Positions 13,872 through 20,552 of a stretch of 20,997 nucleotides of DNA are shown piece after piece; the first letter of the stretch is position 1; every line of letters begins with the position of its first letter. The position numbers and the translations under genes were made by a program. A model generated the notes under the pieces. It was not told the origin of the DNA. It searched no databases and saw nothing but the letters and a program-made list of their open reading frames with translations. Source of the DNA: a virus. The DNA lies in the IMG/VR virus record IMGVR_UViG_3300046557_000206, positions 1 to 20,997 of that record. One strand, given 5' to 3'.

Positions 13872-15728
13872 ATGACAAGCATTGAATCAGGTGAACCGAT
13901 CATCGTCCCGACAATGAGCCAGGTCTCTATGGAGATCGCTCGTATTCGGATGAAGATTGACAACCTTAAGAACAGTGAGAAGGGTGTCGATATCCCGAAC
14001 ATCGACAAGGAGAAAAGCGAGGCTTATCGCGTTTATCAGGAAACCGTTTCCATTCTGGAGGCTAAGCGTAAGGCCGTCCAGGACGTCAAGGATGCCATCA
14101 CTAATCAGCGAGTGGAAACAGAGGCTGATCTAGAGAAGAAGTTGAAGTTGCTTGCCGAATTGCAGAAGGCTGCACAAGAGGCGGCTTTCTTTGAAGAGAT
14201 GGAGAAGGCTCTGATCGAATACCTCCAGGATATCGAATCCTGGAAGATCGTTGCCGCTTTCCAGAGGCAGGACATTCTGGAGACATTCAAGGCTTACAAG
14301 TTGGGCATGAATGGCTTTGGCAATTTCAACGATATGGGCCTGGGTAAGACAGTCGAGATGATTATGGCACTCATGCTCATCAAGGCTGACTTCCTTAAGG
14401 AGCATAGTCGGGAGCCGAGAATCCTGCTGCTTACCAAGCAGAGCCTCATCATTTCCACGATGAGGGAATTCCACAAGTGGGTGCCTACCTACCCGATCTT
14501 CCCGATTGCTGGATCAATGCCGCCGGCTCAGCGTGAGACAATGCTCGGCATTGCCCTGTCGAATAACCTCACTATCATTTCCAACTACGAAATCGTTAAC
14601 ACGACGAAGATCGTTAGGGAAATGGATTGGGATATCGTGATCGTGGATGAGTGCCACAAGTTGAAGGGTGGCGCTAACAAGAGCAAGCCTTCACAAATCT
14701 GGATCAATACCAAGGAAGTGTGCCGGCGTGCAAGGTTCATGATTATGATGAGCGGCACGCCTATGGTCAACGCTCCTGAGGAAATGTGGGCCTTGCTCCA
14801 CATCTTTGATCCCGAGCGCTTTCCAACCATGAAGAAGTTCATGAGGGATTTCGGGCTCTACAACTATTCGACAGGGCTTGTGAAACTCGACTCTGACCTT
14901 CTCTTGAAGGGTGCTTTGCACGGTCGTTGCGTTCGCCGGCGTAAGGATGAGGTTGGTATTCAGTTGCCTGATCTTGTTCACTCGTATCGGTATCTGGAAA
15001 TGACCGACGCTCAGCGTGAATTGTACGACCACATGAAGAGCAAGTTCTATATCTGGCTGGAGAAGCAGATCGAAGATAACCCTGGCAAGGCTTTGGCAGC
15101 GCAGGCTATCATCGCTCAACTTACTCGACTGCGCCAGATCAGTGTTTGGGCTGGCTCTATCAAGTACCAGGATGAAGAGACTGGCGAGACAAAGAGGATG
15201 GAGTGCTCTGAGTCGAGCAAGGTGAACGAGGCAATGGATATCATCGAAGAATTGAACGATAGCCAGGAGAATGTCGTGCTGTTCTCCACGTTCAATGAGC
15301 CGATGTACGAAATCCAGCGCCGATGCAAGGAGAAGGGAATCATTTGCGAAACGGTTACCGGCGACTACTCGGACCCGAACATCTCGCAGCGTTTTCAGAA
15401 CAATGAGATCCGAGTGCTTTGCATTAACTTGCAAATGAGCGAGGGAATGAACCTCCAGAAGAGCAAGGATTGGGAAGGTGGCGCTTCTAATGTCATCATG
15501 ATGGATCTTTGGTGGTCACCGGCTCGCAATGAGCAAGCAGAGGCACGCATCCACCGTACTGGTGCAACAGATAACTGCACCATCCATATCCTCCACAATG
15601 AGGATTCCATCGACGGATTCATCGCCGCTAAGGTTGAAGAGAAGGCAGCGCAATTCGCCAACATCCTTGAGCGTAAGGAAATTCGTCCGGCATCCGAGTG
15701 GAAGAACCTCTTGGAAGGATTGCTCTAA
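13872..15728 (+). CDS. SNF2-family DNA helicase/translocase (superfamily 2)
   Basis: 618 residues. Residues about 20-115 form a coiled-coil N-terminal region. Then come the two RecA-like lobes: motif I MGLGKT (155-160), motif Ia LLLTKQSLI (185-193), motif II VDECH (258-262), motif III MMSGTPMVN (292-300), motif IV VVLFSTF (468-474), motif V SEGMNLQ (523-529) and motif VI QAEARIHRTG (555-564). The LWWSPARNEQAEARIHR segment is characteristic of SNF2 proteins. These enzymes use ATP to move along double-stranded DNA. Phage members are usually assigned to replication, recombination or protein displacement. No nuclease domain is fused. No strong ribosome binding site lies directly before ATG 13872 (AAGGG is about 12 bases upstream), suggesting coupling to the preceding gene. 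Confidence 0.93.
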   Translation: MTSIESGEPIIVPTMSQVSMEIARIRMKIDNLKNSEKGVDIPNIDKEKSEAYRVYQETVSILEAKRKAVQDVKDAITNQRVETEADLEKKLKLLAELQKAAQEAAFFEEMEKALIEYLQDIESWKIVAAFQRQDILETFKAYKLGMNGFGNFNDMGLGKTVEMIMALMLIKADFLKEHSREPRILLLTKQSLIISTMREFHKWVPTYPIFPIAGSMPPAQRETMLGIALSNNLTIISNYEIVNTTKIVREMDWDIVIVDECHKLKGGANKSKPSQIWINTKEVCRRARFMIMMSGTPMVNAPEEMWALLHIFDPERFPTMKKFMRDFGLYNYSTGLVKLDSDLLLKGALHGRCVRRRKDEVGIQLPDLVHSYRYLEMTDAQRELYDHMKSKFYIWLEKQIEDNPGKALAAQAIIAQLTRLRQISVWAGSIKYQDEETGETKRMECSESSKVNEAMDIIEELNDSQENVVLFSTFNEPMYEIQRRCKEKGIICETVTGDYSDPNISQRFQNNEIRVLCINLQMSEGMNLQKSKDWEGGASNVIMMDLWWSPARNEQAEARIHRTGATDNCTIHILHNEDSIDGFIAAKVEEKAAQFANILERKEIRPASEWKNLLEGLL

Positions 15729-16183
15729 TGATTTCCCTGAAAGAATACGACCGTATCCACGATGGCTGTATCCAAGCCAAATACAAGCACAAGCAGACGG
15801 GAGAGATTATCGCTCAACGTAAGCGTCGGCCTGCTAACGCTACTCCCGATGTTTGTACCTGGCACGCTAGCGTTTACTGCCAGGATCATCCGAACCGAAA
15901 TGACTCGGCTATCCCTAGGCCCGTTTGCGGCTATAAGGGTGAGCCTGTTTGTTCGCCGCCCGATTGTTCTGGTGCCTGCCCTGTAGGAATGCCTGATACT
16001 CGGCCAGACTTTAGGCACACCCAAAGACTAGAGATGTTGTCTAAGGATTGGAAGGGATGGGTCGATCCTCTCAATCGTTGCGTTGGCAATCTCGTAGAAA
16101 TCCTGCGAGCAGATGGCCGTTCCGATACGGCTATTCATAACATCGTTGAATTGATCTACTTCAAGGAAAGGGATGAAGCATGA
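15728..16183 (+). CDS. Hypothetical cysteine-rich protein
   Basis: 151 residues from ATG 15728, which overlaps the helicase stop as TAATG, with GGAAGGA upstream; an earlier in-frame start at 15698 is rejected. The centre contains CTWH, YCQDH, VCGYKGEPVC and DCSGAC (about residues 43-86), enough Cys/His for one or two metal sites, though the spacing matches no zinc-finger class I know. The C-terminus is helical (VDPLNRCVGNLVEILRADG). It may act with the helicase. Confidence 0.7.
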   Translation: MISLKEYDRIHDGCIQAKYKHKQTGEIIAQRKRRPANATPDVCTWHASVYCQDHPNRNDSAIPRPVCGYKGEPVCSPPDCSGACPVGMPDTRPDFRHTQRLEMLSKDWKGWVDPLNRCVGNLVEILRADGRSDTAIHNIVELIYFKERDEA

Positions 16184-16401
16184 AAGACGCTAACCTAGCG
16201 TTGCAACACTTCCTCAAACTCTATCACGAGAATCTTAGTGATGGTAACCAGAGGAAAGGACAGGCAGCGTTTAACGCGCTGTATCAACTCGACACTCTCG
16301 TAGCCGATATGATTCGCGGATCGCAGTTTGACCCATTCTATCGCGACGAGCGTATTCCAGCATTCATGCAGGAAGTCTTTGGAAGGACTATCTCACTATG
16401 A
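16180..16401 (+). CDS. Small helical hypothetical protein
   Basis: 73 residues, ATGA overlap with the upstream gene, ribosome binding site AAGGAAAGGGATGAAGC. Mostly helical (LALQHFLKLYHENLSDG, AAFNALYQLDTLVADMI), soluble, no recognised domain. Part of the string of short overlapping genes downstream of the helicase. Confidence 0.65.
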   Translation: MKDANLALQHFLKLYHENLSDGNQRKGQAAFNALYQLDTLVADMIRGSQFDPFYRDERIPAFMQEVFGRTISL

Positions 16402-16778
16402 ATCCAGAAACTTTGCGAGGATTGAAGTTTGAGTACGAGATTTGGGAAGAGGCTTTGGGCGTTATTATTCGCCTAGAGGATTGGTTCTCGGATCGTAGTG
16501 CTTGGACTAAGGGTCAGGCTTATAAGGAGAATTCCAACGGAACTTGTCGCTACTGTCTCTCGTATGCGGTGACAATCTTCTGCCCTACTCAACATCGACC
16601 TAATACTTGGCGAGCGGTACAACAAGCCTTGCACGTCAACCTTCCTGAGACATTTCCCTGGCGATCAACACAACTCGAAGCATTTAATGACCACCGCAGC
16701 ACTACCTTTGAAGTGCTTAGGCAACTTCTAAGCGAAGCGAAGGAATCAGTCTTTCTTGCAATGGAGGCTACTCTGTGA
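16398..16778 (+). CDS. Hypothetical protein resembling DUF6197-type phage proteins
   Basis: 126 residues with GGAAGGA before the ATG and an ATGA overlap with the upstream gene. The pattern of a helix with Trp/Asp, then CRYCLSYAV, then AVQQALHVN, then QLEAFNDHRSTTFEVLRQLLSEA is like the C..GAL..A ... FND..GRT..EVL..L..A arrangement I recall for DUF6197 proteins of actinophages. Role of that family is unknown. The match is partial (DHRST in place of the usual GRT), so confidence in the family is modest. Confidence 0.6.
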   Translation: MNPETLRGLKFEYEIWEEALGVIIRLEDWFSDRSAWTKGQAYKENSNGTCRYCLSYAVTIFCPTQHRPNTWRAVQQALHVNLPETFPWRSTQLEAFNDHRSTTFEVLRQLLSEAKESVFLAMEATL

Positions 16779-16987
16779 GTAGCTATCTGATACTCTCCGA
16801 AGAACTCGCAAATTGTGAAAGACTGGTGACCAGAATGAGCAACACTCTTAATTACATTTACGACCTGATAGAAGAGGCGCAGCAAAGTCTCAGTGAGCGG
16901 CGTCCAATGGATGAGGACGTTGAAGAGTGTCGAGAGAAGTTAAAGGCTGTTTATGAACTCGCTCAGGAATGGGTTTCTAATGGCTGA
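16775..16987 (+). CDS. Small coiled-coil protein
   Basis: 70 residues from GTG 16775-16777, with GGAGG seven bases upstream, overlapping the previous stop (GTGA). Nearly all helix with heptad-like pattern (SEELANCERLVTRMSNTLNY, then LIEEAQQSLSERRP, then CREKLKAVYELAQEW). Probably oligomeric. It overlaps the next gene by 8 bases. Function unknown. Confidence 0.65.
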   Translation: MSSYLILSEELANCERLVTRMSNTLNYIYDLIEEAQQSLSERRPMDEDVEECREKLKAVYELAQEWVSNG

Positions 16988-17321
16988 GAACCCTACCTTT
17001 GAGATTGTCATTCAAGAGTTTGAGCGACTCATGGCTAAGAAGTACCCGTTTAAGCAAATAGTCATCATCGTAGCGGATAAGATCCAGCATATCTATACCG
17101 TGGAAGATGGCTTCGAGAACGGGATAATGGAGATTAGAGTAGGTCCCGATTACCGCCCCTCTCTGGTGTCCTGGCTATGGGACACCAGAGAGGGGTTACC
17201 ACCTGGTACGCAAGCGCCCAGACCCCTATGCGGGCACGATAGCCGCACCGATCCTCTCAGGCAGGCATTCAATGGGCGAACAGGCGTTCGATATGGACAT
17301 TATAAACGAGGGTATTGCTAA
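16980..17321 (+). CDS. Small hypothetical protein, C-terminal part doubtful
   Basis: 113 residues from ATG 16980; an upstream in-frame start at 16953 is unlikely. Residues 1-60 look like a genuine folded protein (FEIVIQEFERLMAKKYPFK, QIVIIVADKIQHIYTVEDG). From about residue 60 the DNA is a perfect 16-bp hairpin, and the rest of this frame (TREGLPPGTQAPRPLCGHDS...) reads like non-coding sequence. In the +1 frame the text after the hairpin (VRKRPDPYAGTIAAPILSG) looks coding and runs into the next ORF. So the true product may end early, frameshift, or be fused. Confidence 0.5.
   Translation: MAENPTFEIVIQEFERLMAKKYPFKQIVIIVADKIQHIYTVEDGFENGIMEIRVGPDYRPSLVSWLWDTREGLPPGTQAPRPLCGHDSRTDPLRQAFNGRTGVRYGHYKRGYC
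17156..17195 (+). repeat. Perfect 16-bp stem hairpin inside a coding stretch
   Basis: CCCCTCTCTGGTGTCC (17156-17171), loop TGGCTATG, GGACACCAGAGAGGGG (17180-17195). Fully complementary arms of 16 bp with an 8-base loop are very unlikely by chance. Located where the plausible coding frame seems to change. Could be a frameshift stimulator, an attenuator, or an inserted palindromic element. Confidence 0.8.
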
Positions 17322-17568
17322 TCTAACAAGACAAGCAATCCTTCAAGGGTTGATAGAAGATCCTTCTCCCTTTCTCATAAAATCTAAGCAAATCAAGCCT
17401 AGAAAACGCAATATTAAGTTCTTTCGTGATCTTCTCGCAGATAGGCGCAAGGCATTCAAACGAGGTGAAATAGAAATTCGGCACGGAAACCTTAGCTCCT
17501 ATCTCTACTATGACTGTAAGTGTAAGGAGTGTAGGCAGGCTTTCCTCATCTACGGAAGGGCTAAATGA
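17272..17568 (+). CDS. Small phage protein with HGxxxxY...CxCxxC motif
   Basis: 98 residues from ATG 17272. The C-terminus RHGNLSSYLYYDCKCKECRQ matches a signature common in small actinophage proteins, HGTxxxYxxxxCRCxxCRxAxxxY, with two CxC/CxxC-type cysteines that may bind zinc. The middle is basic (KSKQIKPRKRNIKFF), suggesting nucleic-acid binding. The frame remains open upstream to the stop near 17140, with coding-like text (about 17206-17271), so the real start may lie earlier or the gene may be joined to the previous one by a +1 shift. Ends in an ATGA overlap with the next small ORF. Confidence 0.7.
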   Translation: MGEQAFDMDIINEGIANLTRQAILQGLIEDPSPFLIKSKQIKPRKRNIKFFRDLLADRRKAFKRGEIEIRHGNLSSYLYYDCKCKECRQAFLIYGRAK

Positions 17569-17690
17569 TGATACTATTCCCTATCTTCATCGGCATTTGT
17601 GCAATCACAATGATTGTTGCTCTGGTGTTGCTTATCATCGGCGAGAAGTCTACGCTAGATGAATACGAGAAGGAGAACAATGCCTACTGA
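17565..17690 (+). CDS. Very small single-pass membrane protein (41 residues)
   Basis: ATG 17565 to TGA 17688-17690. Residues 2-26 are one strongly hydrophobic helix (ILFPIFIGICAITMIVALVL), followed by a charged tail (EKSTLDEYEKENNAY). Its start overlaps the upstream stop as ATGA, and its end carries the AAGGAG ribosome binding site of the next gene. A membrane micropeptide of unknown role. Confidence 0.65.
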   Translation: MMILFPIFIGICAITMIVALVLLIIGEKSTLDEYEKENNAY

Positions 17691-17913
17691 AACAATCAAT
17701 CCAACCATTCCTCAACTCCCAAAGTTTGAGGTCAATGACTTAGTGGAGGTTTATCCGGGGCAGTTAGGTCGCATTTTATCTCCAGCTTATTACGCAATGC
17801 CAAACGGAGGCTATTACTTAGAGGTTGAGTTGCAAGGATCGGATACAAGAAACCCGATCATCTATGCTCCTTATTCCATAATGACTTGGGCGGACAATGA
17901 AGAGTTTCGATGA
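17680..17913 (+). CDS. Small protein with KOW/SH3-like beta domain
   Basis: 77 residues from ATG 17680, chosen because AAGGAGAACA precedes it; the in-frame start at 17659 is rejected. After a Thr/Pro N-terminus, FEVNDLVEVYPGQLGRIL and then YYLEVELQGSDTRNPIIYA give the strand pattern of a small SH3-like barrel (KOW/CarD-like cores start similarly). Such folds bind RNA, DNA or polymerase. The assignment is structural guesswork. It overlaps neighbours on both sides. Confidence 0.65.
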   Translation: MPTETINPTIPQLPKFEVNDLVEVYPGQLGRILSPAYYAMPNGGYYLEVELQGSDTRNPIIYAPYSIMTWADNEEFR

Positions 17914-18256
17914 ATTGATGGCGGGTGCAAATAAACTCCTGGCAGGTCAGACAATTTCTACAGGGCCGCGGGTTTCAAATCCCCGTAAAGTAGTGGGGTA
18001 CCTAAAGCCTGGTGACCCAGCACTATTGGCACCGAAGGAGACTATGCACTACAAATTTCTACCAGTAGAAGAGAACGTTCGTCAGGAAGTAAATGTAGTG
18101 TTGCATCTATTTCCCCACGACGAAAACCCGGTTCCTGTAGAACATGCTAAGGCTTGGAAACTAGTACTAGAGCTGTATACAGCAAGGCTTATTGTTCATA
18201 CGCATGATTCAAGAGGGCCGTGTTTCACAGCAGACGGTTGTAAGGAATTCGAATGA
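17897..18256 (+). CDS. Hypothetical protein upstream of HNH gene
   Basis: 119 residues from ATG 17897, overlapping the previous gene by 17 bases. Contains GPRVSNPRKVVGYLKPGDPA, then a beta-prone stretch (YKFLPVEENVRQEVNVVLHLF), then a helix (PVEHAKAWKLVLELYTARL) and a C-terminus with CFTADGCKEFE. No recognised domain. The stop overlaps the HNH gene start (ATGA), so co-translation is likely. Confidence 0.65.
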   Translation: MKSFDELMAGANKLLAGQTISTGPRVSNPRKVVGYLKPGDPALLAPKETMHYKFLPVEENVRQEVNVVLHLFPHDENPVPVEHAKAWKLVLELYTARLIVHTHDSRGPCFTADGCKEFE

Positions 18257-18612
18257 CAAAGAACGAGGACTTGATTAAAGACTGGCGTAGTACAGGTCGC
18301 AGAAAGGCTAGGAGAGAGCTATTCAATAACTATGTAGAGTTTAAGTGTGTTGGCTGCGGACGAACTAGTAAGGAGCCGCCTAAAGACGCGCCCAAGCATT
18401 TCGATGAAATTTGGCCGGAAGCAAATCGAACTCTCGATTACTCTTTGCAGGCCAATCACAAAACGAAGAATTACAGAGATAATGATGTATCTCTGTTGGA
18501 ATGGTTGTGCCAGCCTTGCCACAAAGAACGAGACTCCTCTACGGGTAAGGGCGAGAGCACAGTCAACATGGTCGAGCACGTCTTAGGCTTCGACCCTGCT
18601 GAGTGGACCTAG
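18253..18612 (+). CDS. HNH-type endonuclease-like protein
   Basis: 119 residues with AAGGA upstream of ATG 18253. CVGCGRT (about 34-40) and CQPCHKERD (about 79-87) form the two CxxC knuckles. LQANHKTKNYRDNDVSLLEWL between them carries the H residue and the ND segment of the HNH fold, and CHKERD completes it. Such small HNH proteins are homing-type nucleases, nicking enzymes or packaging cofactors. It lies far from the terminase and ends a helicase-linked operon, so a DNA-metabolism or mobile role is likelier. The region after 100 (VNMVEHVLGFDPAEW) is a short tail. Confidence 0.8.
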   Translation: MTKNEDLIKDWRSTGRRKARRELFNNYVEFKCVGCGRTSKEPPKDAPKHFDEIWPEANRTLDYSLQANHKTKNYRDNDVSLLEWLCQPCHKERDSSTGKGESTVNMVEHVLGFDPAEWT

Positions 18613-18629
18613 CAACTATGAGAAAATCC

Positions 18630-18659
18630 TTGACGGCCCATAGTTGACGGGTGTACCAT
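18630..18659 (+). promoter_or_regulatory. Promoter of the 18721 gene with CATAGT dyad
   Basis: TTGACG (18630-18635), 18-base spacer, TACCAT (18654-18659), transcription start expected near 18667. ACTATG (18615-18620) and CATAGT (18639-18644) flank the -35 with exactly 24 bases between their first positions, as at the 11890 promoter. A repressor shared with that promoter is likely. Confidence 0.75.
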
Positions 18660-18663
18660 GAAC

Positions 18664-18698
18664 CTCGGAGCGGGGGACTCTCTCCCTCGCCAGCCGAG
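18664..18698 (+). promoter_or_regulatory. 5' leader hairpin of the 18721 gene
   Basis: CTCGG (18664-18668) pairs with CCGAG (18694-18698). Inside it, GCGGGGGA (18670-18677) pairs with TCCCTCGC (18683-18690) around a CTCTC loop (one G-T wobble). The transcript would start with or just before this hairpin, a common arrangement for stabilising abundant mRNAs. Confidence 0.6.
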
Positions 18699-18720
18699 AC
18701 AACCAAAGGAATAGGAACCA

Positions 18721-19512
18721 ATGACACTTACCGAAAACCCACAGTTGGGTGCAGCACAGATCATGTATTCGGACGTGATGAATCAACTGTCCGATATTGA
18801 TGAGGCGCTGGATTCAACAGTCGATGCAAAGTCCGCTGGCAAGCGTGCGCTTCGCAATCGGCTTATGGAGCAATTCACCGAATCATGGACGCCGGCAGTT
18901 ACGGCTACCATTGAGCACCTGAATTCCGTGGAGATGAGCGAGCGAGTGGCTATGTTCTCCGCTTTCATTCAGAACCTCAACAAGGCTTTCGAAGAGGACA
19001 GCAACAAGTTCCTTGAGGCTCAGGTTGAGGCGAATAAGACTGACGCTCCTGAGCAGCCGACCTTTACCGAAGAGCAGATTGCAGAGATGCAGGCTAAGCG
19101 TTCGGAACTCTATAAGGCTGCGAAGAGCACGCGTGAACTCGCTCTTCTCTTTGGCGGGACTGAGGATCTCTTCCCGATGCCGAAGAAGCGGACTGGTACT
19201 CGCGGTCGTAGGGGTAAGCGAGCGATTTCGCTTTACGCCTGGTCACTTAACGGTGAGGCTCTTTCCACCGAGAACAACAACCTCGCTTATGTGGCAGAGA
19301 AGTACGGTTATGATACCGCTGCTGTTCTTCGCAATGCGATTCGTGAGGCTCTTGGATTGAAGGATCTCAAGGACCCGCCTCCTCAGATCACGTTTGTTCT
19401 TCCTGAGGGTTCGGTTCTCTCTGGCGTGAGGGATCTTTCGGAAGAGGCCGATACCTCAACCGATGACGACGAGGATGATGAGGATGAGAATGGAGAAGAT
19501 GACGAAGACTGA
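18721..19512 (+). CDS. Unknown 263-residue protein with basic patch and acidic tail
   Basis: Preceded by CCAAAGGAATAGGAACCA and its own promoter. Residues 1-145 are helical and coiled-coil-like. KKRTGTRGRRGKRA (155-168) is an AT-hook-like basic patch, followed by SLYAWSLNGEALSTENNNLA and YVAEKYGYDTAAVLRNAIREA, which look like a small winged or helical DNA-binding unit. DSTVDAKSAGKRAL is at 31-44. The C-terminal 23 residues (241-263) are mostly Asp/Glu, as in single-stranded-DNA-binding or nucleoid proteins that use acidic tails. Strong promoter plus leader hairpin suggest high expression. A DNA-binding or coating role is inference. No family recognised. Confidence 0.8.
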   Translation: MTLTENPQLGAAQIMYSDVMNQLSDIDEALDSTVDAKSAGKRALRNRLMEQFTESWTPAVTATIEHLNSVEMSERVAMFSAFIQNLNKAFEEDSNKFLEAQVEANKTDAPEQPTFTEEQIAEMQAKRSELYKAAKSTRELALLFGGTEDLFPMPKKRTGTRGRRGKRAISLYAWSLNGEALSTENNNLAYVAEKYGYDTAAVLRNAIREALGLKDLKDPPPQITFVLPEGSVLSGVRDLSEEADTSTDDDEDDEDENGEDDED

Positions 19513-19796
19513 GCGCAAACCGCGTGCAATGACTACCTGGGAATGTAGTAAAACTTCCCAAATATAATTATAGGTTTGAGCGCGGTGCCAACTGGCTAAG
19601 TGGATTACCAGCCGCCAATGCTCCCTCTAGTGATTGAAAGTGGATCTAGGGTCGAACCCAACTAGAGGACTCTTGCTGCCAAGTAGTGATCGAGAGCACT
19701 ACTCTGGCGCAGAAATCACCCGGTAGGGTTTCCTTATTCCCTTTCGGTGGCTCTACCGGGTGAACTTTCTTACCAAGATAAGAGAGAGGAAAACAA
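19511..19796 (+). ncRNA. Candidate structured RNA / hairpin cluster
   Basis: This 286-base interval between two genes folds into several hairpins: TGGGAA/TTCCCA (19538-19560); CTGG/CCAG and GCGG/CCGC (19582-19615); CCTCTAGT/ACTAGAGG (19624-19668) with inner GGGT/ACCC; GCCA+AGTAGTG/CACTACT+TGGC (19678-19708, one bulge); TCACCCGGTAG/CTACCGGGTGA (19716-19763, perfect 11 bp). A TATAAT (19563-19568) lies just upstream but with no convincing -35. The last hairpin is in the 5' leader of the zinc-finger gene. No tRNA cloverleaf fits. Could be a regulatory RNA, a processing region or a set of terminators. Confidence 0.55.
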
Positions 19797-19979
19797 ATGG
19801 GTACATATGAGGGAATAGTTCCTATTGATGATGAGGACGATCCATGTATTGTCTGTGGGGATGAAGCAGTCAACGTCACTTTCCCCTACAAAGGCGGCAG
19901 AGTGGGCCTTTGTGGAGATTGCGATACCAAAGCAGAACAAGAGTTTGTTGATAATCACGCTCTAAGCAATCTCAACTGA
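19797..19979 (+). CDS. Small zinc-finger peptide
   Basis: 60 residues from ATG 19797, preceded by AGAGAGGAAAACAA. CIVCG (C17, C20) and LCGDC (C39, C42) form a compact CxxC...CxxC ribbon; the N-terminus is acidic (PIDDEDDP). Probably a single zinc-ribbon adapter, like the small zinc proteins common in phages. Its leader contains a perfect 11-bp hairpin. It lies 12 bases before the exonuclease gene. Confidence 0.7.
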   Translation: MGTYEGIVPIDDEDDPCIVCGDEAVNVTFPYKGGRVGLCGDCDTKAEQEFVDNHALSNLN

Positions 19980-19991
19980 AAGGGAAATTGA

Positions 19992-20552
19992 ATGTTGCTT
20001 TTCCTTGATATGGAAACGACTGGACTCGATTATTTCGCGGACATACCGCTTGAAGTCGGAATCATCCTCATGGAAGAAAAGGGGATGAGGGAAATTGCTA
20101 GAAACTCTTGGCTATGTCGTGTTCAAGGGTTCATTGCAGAACCTACTAACGAATTCGTTTTCAACATGCACACCAAGAACGGACTACTGGCAGAACTTCG
20201 TGAGTCTAGCACCAGAACTTGGGACTCTTTCTCCCAAATTGATGATGACATTTGTTCATGGGTTGAAAGAGAATCAATCGAAGTCTTTGGAACCGAACCT
20301 GGAACTTGGTATCTCGCAGGTTCAAGCGTTCACTTCGATCGACGTTTTGCAGAGCGTAGATTTCCTCGATTCAATTCCATGCTTCATCACAGGCACTTTG
20401 ACGTGTCAAGTATAAAGATGCTTTCAATGCTTGAAGGCGAGTCTTACGAAAAGGGTGAGGAACCTCATCGTGCATTGGCTGATCTTGACTTGGATATTGC
20501 TTGGGTTTGGGCCTACAAGCAGCGAGAAATGCTCACTAGGTTTGGTGATTGA
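19992..20552 (+). CDS. DEDDh 3'-5' exonuclease, oligoribonuclease-like
   Basis: 186 residues. LLFLDMETTGLD (D6/E8) is exonuclease motif I, LAGSSVHFDRRFAERRFP (D113 region) is motif II, and HRALADLDLDIAW carries the motif III H and D. FNMHTKNGLLAEL in the middle is the segment typical of oligoribonuclease, which degrades 2-5 nucleotide RNAs left by RNases. Length matches Orn. A phage copy could recycle short RNAs or act on DNA ends, alongside the nearby helicase and HNH genes. Start ATG 19992 is set by CTGAAAGGGAAATTGA upstream. DEDDh family is sure; Orn subfamily is likely. Confidence 0.88.
   Translation: MLLFLDMETTGLDYFADIPLEVGIILMEEKGMREIARNSWLCRVQGFIAEPTNEFVFNMHTKNGLLAELRESSTRTWDSFSQIDDDICSWVERESIEVFGTEPGTWYLAGSSVHFDRRFAERRFPRFNSMLHHRHFDVSSIKMLSMLEGESYEKGEEPHRALADLDLDIAWVWAYKQREMLTRFGD

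Noticed and set aside
14758-14775. 14-base match GCCTATGGTCAACG shared with the control region at 10081
   Set aside because: In the helicase it encodes conserved motif III (TPMVN), so coding constraint explains it; treated as chance.
14691-15434. 247-residue antisense open frame opposite the helicase gene
   Set aside because: It lies wholly opposite conserved helicase motifs, has low-complexity basic/acidic content and no ribosome binding site; it is a shadow of a strongly supported gene.
19582-19670. tRNA suggested by GGCTAAGTGG and GGGTCGAACCC
   Set aside because: The T-loop would be five bases instead of seven, the 8-bp outer stem encloses only 29 bases, and no anticodon arm can be placed; kept only as a candidate structured RNA.
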